From positions 302,707 through 366,706 of the forward strand of contig NZ_JALJCL010000002.1 in the NCBI RefSeq assembly GCF_023698535.1: a stretch of DNA of 64,000 bases, in the 5' to 3' direction. Origin of the DNA: Halorientalis regularis (lineage in GTDB: Archaea; Halobacteriota; Halobacteria; Halobacteriales; Haloarculaceae). Position 1 is the stretch's first letter; every line of letters begins with the position of its first letter. This document shows positions 42,761 to 52,100 of this stretch, one piece after another. The notes beneath the pieces are model-generated. The model searched no databases. It saw nothing but the letters and a program-made list of their open reading frames with translations, and was not told the origin of the DNA. The translations under genes were made by a program, and so were the position numbers.

Positions 42761-43177
42761 ATGGACCGAAGCATACTCGATCAACCAGTGTCAGAGGTAA
42801 TGAGCGCCCCCGTCCGGACGGTCGATTATAAGCTGTCGGCGTCGGAGGCCGCGAGAACGCTGTTACGAAACGAGATCGGATCGCTCGTCGTCGAAAGCGA
42901 CGGTATCGAGGGAATCGTCACCAAATCCGACCTGGTGAAGGCAATCGCGGCGGAACGAACCGTCGATGGAGAGACTGTCGGCCAGTTGATGACGGAGACG
43001 GTTCTGACGGTCGGACCGGAGGAATCGATAGAAATCGCCTGCGAGCGGATGCGGGCCAACGGCATTAAGAAACTCCCCGTGGTCGAGGACGGCCAGCCCA
43101 TCGGTATCGTCACGACGACCGACATCACGCACTCGCTCGTGCCGAATCTCAACGATGTGATCAGTTCGTTCCAGTGA
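42761..43177 (+). CDS. Two-CBS-domain protein
   Basis: A 138-residue protein with two CBS motifs: VSEVMSAPVRTVDYKLSASEAARTL with IGSLVVESDGIEGIVTKSD, then VGQLMTETVLTVGPEESIEIACERM with IKKLPVVEDGQPIGIVTTTDI. It is expected to sense adenylate nucleotides. The composition of the upstream 90 bp is strikingly AT-rich, indicating its own promoter. It differs from the CBS protein at 30828 in its less acidic sequence. Confidence 0.9.
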   Translation: MDRSILDQPVSEVMSAPVRTVDYKLSASEAARTLLRNEIGSLVVESDGIEGIVTKSDLVKAIAAERTVDGETVGQLMTETVLTVGPEESIEIACERMRANGIKKLPVVEDGQPIGIVTTTDITHSLVPNLNDVISSFQ

Positions 43178-43192
43178 CCGCTCTTGACGCGG

Positions 43193-43691
43193 TCAGTCTC
43201 GGCAGACGGCGTACAGCGTCCGACCGACACGACGTATGCGCTGTTCACCGCGAACGCGCGTGAGCGCAGAAAAACGGCGTCGCCCGCAGCCGAGTAACTG
43301 ACGACCGAGGTCGGAGTGACGACGGAAGCGTCCCCGCCCCGTGTCGGCGAGCGCGTCGCGGACGCTAGCGACACGCCGGCGGCGGATCGCGTCCCCCGGA
43401 GCGGTCGGCCGGGTCGGGTCGACGGTGTCGATGACCGCCGCAGCGTCACCGCGGATGTGGACGGCGCTGACCGGCCGGTGGGTCGACAGTGTAGCGACTG
43501 CCCGAGCGCCGGCGACCAAGGCCCGGAACTCGACGTGGGTACTGACGACGAACGCCGACAGCGCCCGCGACCCCTCGATCAGTGGCTCGCCGGCCACAGT
43601 GTGTGGCGGGCACGTACGCGGTGGCAGCCGATGGGCCGGTGCGGGCGTCGGCACTCACCCGGGTCCGAACTCGACGGGTCGTCCGGATCAC
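43193..43691 (-). pseudogene. RNase H-like protein, frameshifted
   Basis: GTG 43691 overlaps the stop of the upstream gene (GTGA) and begins a frame reading RTTRRVRTRVSADARTGPSA then ATAYV, an RNase H first strand (VxxDAxTGPxxAxAYV). After about 43600-43612 the homology continues one base out of frame: GEPLIEGSRALSAFV, STHVEFRALVAGARAVA (the Glu helix) and AVHIRGDAAAVIDTV (third acidic residue). Unshifted, the first frame gives 81 residues ending at 43446, losing most of the fold. Haloarchaea have small RNase HI-like proteins of this size. The break could be a real mutation, programmed shifting or a sequencing error. Confidence 0.6.
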
Positions 43692-44011
43692 AGTTCGTCG
43701 CGCCATCGGAGCGAGTTTCGGTTCAGTTCCGTCGCGAGCGACGGACCCTCGTCGAGGAGCCGGTGGGCGGTATCGATAGCTCCCCGGAGTTCCGCCGCGG
43801 AGAGGTGCTCGTACGCCGGTCGGCCGTCGACATGGTCGTACCACTCGTCCTCGAAGAGGTCGTCGAGGACGATCCGTGCGAAGCAGTGATCGGCGTGGAT
43901 CGGCCACTCTTCCCCGTCCCGTGCCGCCGCTGGCAGTCGCTCGTGGACCAGTCGGTCGTACTCGGCACGGAGGTCGGAGAGGTCGTCGCCGTCCAGTGTC
44001 CGCTGTCCCAT
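43688..44011 (-). CDS. Conserved haloarchaeal protein of unknown function
   Basis: A 107-residue soluble helical protein. It begins MGQRTLDGDDLSDLRAEYD and contains ERLPAAARDGEEWPI, ADHCFARIVLDDLFEDEWYD and a DGRPAYEHLSAAELRGAID segment. The invariant-looking HCFARIVLD and WYDHVDGRPAY are recognisable as a conserved haloarchaeal family without assigned function. ATG 44011 is the best start. Its stop overlaps the GTG of the RNase H-like gene, indicating a two-gene transcription unit; the divergent Hsp20 gene starts 88 bp away. Confidence 0.7.
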   Translation of the reverse strand: MGQRTLDGDDLSDLRAEYDRLVHERLPAAARDGEEWPIHADHCFARIVLDDLFEDEWYDHVDGRPAYEHLSAAELRGAIDTAHRLLDEGPSLATELNRNSLRWRDEL

Positions 44012-44099
44012 CGGTTGGTCGTTGGTCCGGAGCGGATTCAACCTGTCTCCGTCCCCCTCGCACCGAAGTCTTATCAGCGTTACTGCCCTAAATATAGCG

Positions 44100-44453
44100 A
44101 TGAGACGGAATCCGGACGACGACGATGATCCGTTCGGCGACTCCTTCGGCAAGATCAACGAGATGCTGTCCGGAATGGCTGGCGACGAGACGGAACCTGT
44201 CGATGTCCACGAGTACGACGACGAAATCCGTGTCGTCGCGGACATTCCGGACGCCAGCCAGGACGAAATCGATACCCAGTGCGACGGCCGGATCCTGGCG
44301 ATCCGTGTCGCGCGTGACCCGCGTCCAGTCGTCAAACGCGTCGACCTGCCGTCGTACGTCGACGATCAATCGGCAGAGACGAGTTTCAACAACGGCGTTC
44401 TCGAAGTTACACTCGACCGACAGAACGATCCTGCGAATATCGGCTTCCAGTGA
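44100..44453 (+). CDS. Hsp20/alpha-crystallin-like small heat shock protein
   Basis: A 117-residue protein. An acidic N-terminus (MRRNPDDDDDPFGDSFGKIN) leads into an alpha-crystallin-like beta sandwich (VDVHEYDDEIRVVADIP; DEIDTQCDGRILAIRVAR; VKRVDLPSYVDDQSAETSFN; NGVLEVTL). It resembles haloarchaeal Hsp20 proteins including GvpH, but no gas vesicle genes are near. Function is presumably holdase chaperone activity. ATG 44100 has BRE-like CCGAAG and TATA-like CTTATC 25-35 nt upstream. Confidence 0.85.
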   Translation: MRRNPDDDDDPFGDSFGKINEMLSGMAGDETEPVDVHEYDDEIRVVADIPDASQDEIDTQCDGRILAIRVARDPRPVVKRVDLPSYVDDQSAETSFNNGVLEVTLDRQNDPANIGFQ

Positions 44454-44585
44454 GAGACTGAGCGACGTTCGCTCGAGTCACAGGAGCAACCTCTTCGATG
44501 TCCGGTCACCACCGACGGAGAGCGACAGGTTCCGTCCGTTACCGCCTCTGGCGGAATTAAGTTCGCCGAGCCCCGAGTGTCGGGT

Positions 44586-45533
44586 GTGACAGAGTTCGTC
44601 CTCTACGGCGGGAAGGGTGGTGTGGGGAAGACGACCGTCGCGGCGGCGTCCGGGCTGGCGCTCGCACGCGCTGGCCACGAGACCCTCGTCGTCTCGACGG
44701 ACCCGGCACACTCGCTGTCGGACTCCGTCGGGACCGAGGTCGGGGACGACCCGACCGAGATCCGCGAGGGGTTGTTCGGCGTCGAGGTCGACCCCGACGA
44801 GGGACTGGAGCGCTATCAGGAGCTGTTCGAGACGATGGAGGACGTCCTCGAGGAGGCCGGCGTCGACTTCGAGAGCAAGGAGGAGGGTATCGGCAACGCG
44901 GCCGACCTGTTCAGTTCCGGTATCGTCCCCGGTAGCGACGAACTCGCCGCACTCGACGGACTGGCGAGATACGTCGACACCGACGACTACGACTACGTCG
45001 TCTTCGATACCGCACCGACCGGCCACACACTCCGGTTGCTCGATTTGCCCGGCATCATGGCCGACACGCTATCGACGGCCGCGGAGGTCCACGACCAGGT
45101 CCAGCGGAAGGTCAACGTCCAGAAGACACTGATGCTGGGCGTGCTGGCGAGCCGCCACACCGACGACCCCAGCGCCATCACCGAGATGCGCGACCGCATG
45201 AACCGCGTCGAGTCCGTCCTGCGTGACCCCGACCTGACGACGTTCCGCGTGGTCACCCTCCCAGAGACGATGGCCGTCGAGGAGTCCGTCCGCCTCGTCG
45301 CCAAGCTCCGCGGGTTCGATGTGCCCGTCGGCGAACTCGTCGTCAACAAGGTCATCGAGGACCCCGGCGATTGCGAACGCTGTCAGGCCAACAAGGCCGT
45401 CCAGGAGGACGCCATCGAGGACCTCCGCGCACAGCTCCCGGACCTCGACGTCTGGCGCGTCGCCGACCAGCCCGGCGAGGTCACGGGGCTGGAGGCGCTC
45501 GAGCGGGTCGCCGCGGACCTCGGCCTGCAGTAG
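44586..45533 (+). CDS. ArsA/Get3 (TRC40)-family ATPase
   Basis: A 315-residue ATPase. The deviant Walker A FVLYGGKGGVGKTTVAAA is at the N-terminus, followed by switch I STDPAHSLSDSVG near 35 and switch II VVFDTAPTGHTLRLL near 138. GELVVNKVIEDPGDCERCQANK near 243-265 carries the CxxC typical of Get3-type dimers, which target tail-anchored proteins; arsenite-pump ArsA lacks this arrangement. GTG 44586 is chosen because an AATTAAG box lies about 26 nt upstream; GTG 44577 is also in frame. No ars genes nearby. Confidence 0.92.
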   Translation: MTEFVLYGGKGGVGKTTVAAASGLALARAGHETLVVSTDPAHSLSDSVGTEVGDDPTEIREGLFGVEVDPDEGLERYQELFETMEDVLEEAGVDFESKEEGIGNAADLFSSGIVPGSDELAALDGLARYVDTDDYDYVVFDTAPTGHTLRLLDLPGIMADTLSTAAEVHDQVQRKVNVQKTLMLGVLASRHTDDPSAITEMRDRMNRVESVLRDPDLTTFRVVTLPETMAVEESVRLVAKLRGFDVPVGELVVNKVIEDPGDCERCQANKAVQEDAIEDLRAQLPDLDVWRVADQPGEVTGLEALERVAADLGLQ

Positions 45534-46112
45534 GGCCCTCCCTATCGTCACTCGGGTTCGCTCCCCGGTACGAGTCCACTCGACTCTCCGTTTGTCCCGC
45601 ACGTCGGACCGACTACCGGGTGCCGAGGGCGCCACACTGCTCGCAACTGCTCGAACTGAACCACACGGGGTTCGGGCGGATCGGGTGTCGCACCCGCTCC
45701 CGTGTCCTGCAGGAGTCCCCGTGTGGTGGTCGGTGGCTCGAAGGCACGGTTTCGGATTCGTTCGCAGACGTCGGGAGTGGAGATTCCCGACGACGACCGC
45801 ACGGCAGGTGCGAGCCCGGGGCCGACCGCTCGGGCCCCACCCGAGTGAGGGCGATCCGTCGGTCCGAGCAGTGCCACCGCTCCGAGGTCCGTCGGCTGTG
45901 TACTTGCCGCACACACTCGCCGAGGGTTCAATACGGACGACCCAAACTCCCGCTCAGCAAACTAATCGCAGGCATGTGGGGTGACGGAAGCGAGCAAATG
46001 GGTGGGACGGGGACTGGGTGTCCCGTTCTGGCCGACACGGTCAGGGTGTACAGTGAGGGAAACCGCCGGCGTGGGGTCGGAGAGTCCGGAACGCGGGATT
46101 GCAGGGGTCAAG
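45534..46112. other. Intergenic region before the giant surface protein gene
   Basis: About 580 bp in which I find no supportable gene on either strand; the open frames present are Arg/Pro/Ser-rich and look like noise. An AAACTAATCG stretch near 45958 could be a promoter for the giant gene, which would give a 5' leader of over 100 nt. Some of the region may be a regulatory leader, but I see no strong hairpin. Confidence 0.4.
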
Positions 46113-49100
46113 ATGAGGGGATCTGACCGAAGCAGGTCACCACGGCGCAGGAGCGGCCGAGCCGTGCTGGTGCTCGTGGTGACCGCGGCGCTCGTGGTCT
46201 GGCCGATTGCGGGAGCGGTCGGCCCGCTCGGAGCCGTTGCTGCACAGGCCGACGACGGTACCCGAACTGTCGGTGGTAGTGATACCACGGCGAGTCGGGC
46301 CGCAGGCGGCGGGCCGGTGGCCGAAGGGCGTTCGAGTGTGGTCGCCCAGCAGGCGAACCCCGTCGAGATCGAGGACTGGAACGACCTCGACGCGATCCGG
46401 AACGACCTGGACGGCGACTATGTCTTGGTGAACGACCTCGACGAGACGACGCCGGGCTACGAAGACGTCGCCGGTCCGAACGCCAACAGCGGATCGGGCT
46501 TCGAGCCGATCGGTAACGACAGCGCGAGGTTCAGCGGGACACTGGACGGCAACGGACACGAAATCGTCGGTCTATTCGCCGACAGACCCGACACGACTCC
46601 AGTGGGGTTGATCGGAAACAGTCGCGGGTCCGTCACCGACCTCGCGCTGTCCGATGTGGATCTGAACGGTGACAACGGAGTCGGGGCTGTCGTCGGGAGG
46701 AACAGCGGAACCGTGGCGAACGTCCAAGTGTCGGGTGTCCTGAATGCCAGTTTTTATGTCGGCGGCGTCGCGGGGTCGAACAGCGGTCTGGTCAACCGGA
46801 CGACAGTGTCCGGGACCATCGAAGGGAGATACGGCGGTGGCGTCGTCGGCGTCAACAATGACGAGGGAGTGGTCCGACAGTCGAACAATACGGCGTCGGT
46901 CCGAGCCAGACAAGCAGGCGGTGTCGTCGGGAGCAACAACGGTCTCGTCCGTCTGAGTTCCAACGCCGGGACGGTGACCGGCGATTTCACCGTCGGCGGA
47001 ATCGTCGGGGTCAACGGCAACGCCCTCATCGAAGGCGAGGCCGTGACGACGGCGTATAATACGGGGACCGTGAACCACACGGGCCCGTCCGATACCGGGG
47101 GAACGGGTGGAATCGTCGGTCGCAACATCGCGACCGTAAACCGCTCGTGGGTCTCCGCTGCCGTCGAATCGGGCCTCGAGCGCGACGTTGCGGCGGCCGT
47201 CGGCTTCACCGACGGCACCGTCTCCGGGGTGTACTACGACACCTCCGCGACCGCGATCGACGACCGGAACGCGACCGGTCTGGCGGGATCGGAGCTGCAG
47301 GGTGACTCCGCCGTCGACGCCATGGACCGTCTCGATTTCCAGAACACCTGGGAAACCGGTGGGCAAGACGAGTTCCCGGACCTCCGAGTTCAGGTCGGCG
47401 CTGATGTCGGTTCCGGCCCGAGTAGCCGGATCGAGGACTGGAACGACCTCGACGCGATCCGACAGAACCTGAGCGACGACTACGTCCTGGCGAACGACCT
47501 CACCCCGAGTACGCCCGGTTACGAGGACGTCGCCGGTCCCGAGGCCAACAACGGGTCGGGCTTCGAGCCGATCGGTGTCGAGAGTGAACAGTTCAACGGG
47601 ACCTTCGATGGAGACGGACACACCGTCTCGGGGCTCAGCATCGACAGACCGAACGACTCCCACGCCGGTTTGTTCGGATGGAACAACGGCACGGTGAGGA
47701 ACGTCTCGCTCGTCGACGCCGAGGTCACCGCCCGTGACGCCGTGGGCACGCTCGTCGGGACGAACGGAGGCACGGTGAGAAACGTCTCTGCGCGTGGCAC
47801 TGTCGGCGGCAGGGACGTTGCAGGCGGCCTCGTTGGACTCAACGAGCCCACAGGGACGGTACGGGAGGCGTCGGCGACCGTCACCGTCGGTGACCAGGAC
47901 CTCACGAACGCGGGCGGACTCGTCGGCTTCAACGAAGGGACGGTGAGAGGAGCCTCGGCGGGTGGCACCGTCAGCGGCGACACGTGGGTCGGCGGACTCG
48001 TCGGCTTCTCATCGTTCGAGGGTTCAGTAACGAACGTTTCGGCGAACGGTACCGTCAGCGGCGACACGTGGGTCGGCGGACTCGTCGGGGACAACGGGGG
48101 GATAGTGCAGGCAGCGGTGGCAGCCGGCGCCGTTGACGGCGCTGACCGTGTCGGCGGACTCGTCGGAGAAAACAGGAGACGGGTTACCGACACGTTCGCC
48201 GTCGGGCCCGTCTCCGGCACGACGAACGTCGGTGGACTGGTCGGGTACAACAACTCGTTCGGACCGACCGACCCGGTCGAGGACTCGTACTGGGACACGG
48301 AGACGACCGGGCAGGGTACGTCCGGTGACGACGCAACGCCCCTTTCCACCACCGAAATGACCGGCCAGGCCGCCCGCGAGAACATGAGCGGCCTGGACTT
48401 CGAGAACACGTGGGCCGCGGGCGGGCCCGGCGAGTACCCCGAACTCCGGGCGCTGGCCGACGGCGGCCCGAGTAGCCGGATCGAAGACTGGAACGACCTC
48501 GACGCGATCCGGCAGAACCTGAGCGGCGACTACGTTCTGGCGAACGACCTCACCCCGAGTACGGCCGGATACGACGAGGTGGCCGGTCCCGACGCCAACG
48601 ACGGGCTGGGCTTCGAGCCGATCGGAAACGGCACGGCGGGATTCACCGGGTCGTTCGACGGGAACGGCCGTGTGATCTCGGGACTCGTCGTCAACCAGAC
48701 CGGGGTCGGACAAGCGGAGAACAACAGGGGGCTGTTCTACAACCTCTCGGGGAGGGTGACCGACCTCGCACTCGAGAACGTCGACGTCGGCGGTGCGGCG
48801 AACGTCGGCGGCCTCGCGGGGTACACCGGTTCCCTGCAGAACGCGACGATCCGAAACGTGTCGGTCGCGGGTGAGATTCGCTCCGTCGTCGGCAACGCCG
48901 GTGGCATCGCCGGAACGGCCTTCTCCGGGACGACGATCACCGACTCGACGACTGCGGTCGAGATCGACACGGACAATACGGTGGGCGGGTTGATCGGAAT
49001 CGCCCTGAGCACGGACGTGCGCCGCTCACAGGCGAGGGGGCGTATCTCGGCCGGCGGAGGTGTCGCCGGCGGCCTGATCGGATTCAACGAGGAAGTGACC

Positions 49101-52100
49101 GTCCGGAACTCCTCGGCGGCCGTAGACGTCGCCGCGTCCGGGCCCGAAGTCGGCGGCCTCGTCGGGTTCCAGAGCGTCCAGAGCGAAGTCGTCGACTCGT
49201 ACGCGACGGGGAACGTCTCGGGGACCAGCAGCGTCGGTGGTCTCGTCGGCGCGTTCGGCGGCGTCCTCGACCGGACGTATGCGACCGGCGAAGTGACCGG
49301 CGACAGCAACGTCGGCGGGCTCACCGGCGAGCGGGACCGGTTCACCGGCGAGCGTACGGTGCGGAACTCCTACTGGGACACCGAAGCGACCGGACAGGAC
49401 GGCTCGGCCAACGGCACGGCCCTCACGACTGCGGCGATGACCGGCGACGCCGCCCGCGGGAACATGACTGGATTCGACTTCGACGACACCTGGTACGTGC
49501 CAGGTCCAGATGAGTTCCCCCGCCTCCGCGCGCTCGACGACGTCGAGCGAAACGACACCGCGCTCCGCGGTCTGGAGGTCACGGACCGCCAGTTCCGTCA
49601 GTTCCTCCGCAACGAGGAGGGCCGAACGGTGGTCGTCAACGTGACGAACCGCGGCGTCGTCAACCAGACGGAGGACGTGGTGTTCAGTATCCCGACCGAG
49701 GAGGCGCCGGTCGGGCGAAACGAGGTCGTCTCGACGGTCCGACTCCGGGAGAACGTCACCTTCGAGCCGCTTGAGACCAAGACCTTCGAGTTCCGGCTGC
49801 CGGAGATCGAGCTTGGACCGTCCAGCAACACCGACTTCGAGGTGAGTTACGATCGCCAACAGGGAACACTCGAACTCACCAACAACGCCAGTCGGCCGCT
49901 GATCGCCGGGGAGGTGATCGTCGACGGGACGAATCTCACCGACGTGGACGGACTGACGCGGCTGTCGGCCGTCACGTCCCTCGACGGGAACGAGACCGTC
50001 GACCCCGGCCGGACGGTCTCGCTCCCGACGACCAGCGACGCGGCGACGCTCCGGGTTCTCGTGAGCGAGCGGATTACGCCGACGCTCGAGGCCGATACCC
50101 TGCGTCGGGACGTGGACTTGTTCCTGTTACCCAGTTCCGCGCGACCGACGCCACGGGTCCGCGCGGATCGTGACCCGGCGTTCCCGGTGACCCAGCCGGT
50201 CCGGTTCCGGGTCGGACAGGCGGTTCGGTCGTACTTCTTCGGCCGTGGCAGCGAGACGCCGGACGTCGAGTGGGAGTTCCTGTACCCCTCGTTGGACCGT
50301 GCCAGGGGGAGACCGGGCGGAATCGGGGTGCCGGACGACATCGAGAAGGTCACGTTTACCGGCACGCGCGTGACGCAGGCGTTCGCCGAAGCGGGCCGTG
50401 CAGGTGCCAGCGTCACCGTCCAGTACCCCAACCAGCCGCAGACGACGTTCAGGACGAAACCGTACCGCGTGGGGTCGCCCGAGCAACTGCCGCCCATCCT
50501 CACCGGCGTCGACGGCAGTGACGGCGTCTACATCAGCGACCCCGGCGACGACCTGGAACCGGACGGCGAGACGACCATCCGCGAGGGGTTCGGCGCGCAG
50601 TTCCTCGCGCCGGACCAGGTGACTAGGGTGACGTTCGCACCCCAGTGGGTCGACGGCGGGAACGTCACCGATACGAACCCGAGTGACGGCTGGAGCGCCG
50701 AGTTCGACGTCTCCGACGTTCCGAACGACGACGGGTTCGGCCCGGACGCGGAATTGCGCGTCGTCGCCGTCGACGACGAGGGCCGGACCGTCGAGACGGT
50801 CGACCTCTACACGACGGACCCGCCACTGTGGGCCGAGCGAATCTACCGCAACGGTGGCTCGACCGTCGGTTCCGACGGCGGGACCGTCGGTGAAGCCATC
50901 GTGATTCCGGACGGCGGACTGAACGCGGTGGTCGAACCGCCGAAGAGCTACCCGGTCGTCGGCGGGAAGCAGATCGGTCTCAGCGGCGCGATCCGGTACG
51001 GCGTCGACACCTACCAGCGCGAGGCCTTCGCCGCCCGCTACGGCGACGGGTCGCTGTCGGTCGGTGTTCCGCTCAGCGCGGTCACCAACGTCAACCAGTC
51101 GTTCCGCATCGGCGCGGCCGCCGAGTACGGCGTGCCGGAGTGGCGGCTGAACGGCAACGCCCGCTTCTACGTCATCGCCCGGACGCTGTTGACGCGGGAC
51201 CTCCAGATCGGGTTGCCGGGCCGGTTCCCGGCCGTCGGGGGGCAAAACGTCAGCGCGTCCGCCTACATCGGACCCGGGTACGGGTTCGAGCTGACGCTGT
51301 CGGGCATCAGGGGCGGCCGACTGACCGTCGACGAGGGGCTCGGCTACGCGAACGTCACCGGCGGCGTCGAGGCGGCACAGTCCGTCGCCGGCCAGGAGGT
51401 GTTCGTCTCGGTCGACGGCGAGATCGAGGGCAACGGCGAGGCGACGATCGACAACGACCCCAACCGGTTCGACGACGTCTCGATCACCAGTATCGACTTC
51501 GGTGGCAGCCTCGACGGTGCCGTCGGCGCGCGTGTCAGTGCGCCGGGCTTCAGTGGGGAGTTCACCGCGGGGAAGACCCTGTTCGCCGCCGGGTCACAGG
51601 ACGTCGACCGACCTGGGCCGCCGTTCGCCGCCCGTGCCGGCCCGTCCACGGTGCTCCCCATGGCCGCCGGCACGCCGGCGGTGCCGCTGTCGCTGGACCG
51701 AGCACCGACGCTGGGACAGACCGGTCGGCGGGCGTCGTACGACCCAGCCGACGGTCGACTGACCGACAACGGACTCAACGACACCGACCCGGCCATCGCC
51801 GGCAGTGACGGCGATTACACGGTCGCCTGGAGCGGACAGGCCCGCGACCGGCCCCAGCCCGAACGGCGAGAGATCTACGTCCGGGAGTACGCCGACGGGA
51901 GCTTCGGCGACCGGGTCCGGCTGACCGACGACGCCGCGTACAACGTCGACCCGACGGTGGCACGCGCCGGCGGCACGACAGTCGTGGCCTGGGCGCGGAT
52001 GGAGAGCGACCAACTCGACTCGATCCCGGCGGGCGAGCTGACCTTCCAGGACACGCGCAACGCCTCCGAGATCGCGTACGCGGTCAACGACGACACCGGC

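Noticed and set aside
45548..45931. 127-codon minus-strand frame in the gap before the giant gene
   Set aside because: Low-acid, Pro/Arg/Gly-rich translation with no recognisable motif and no promoter-like box; judged noise.
46113..49540. Tandem DNA repeats as a CRISPR array
   Set aside because: Repeat units are about 1 kb, in frame and protein-coding; no short repeat-spacer pattern exists anywhere in the window.
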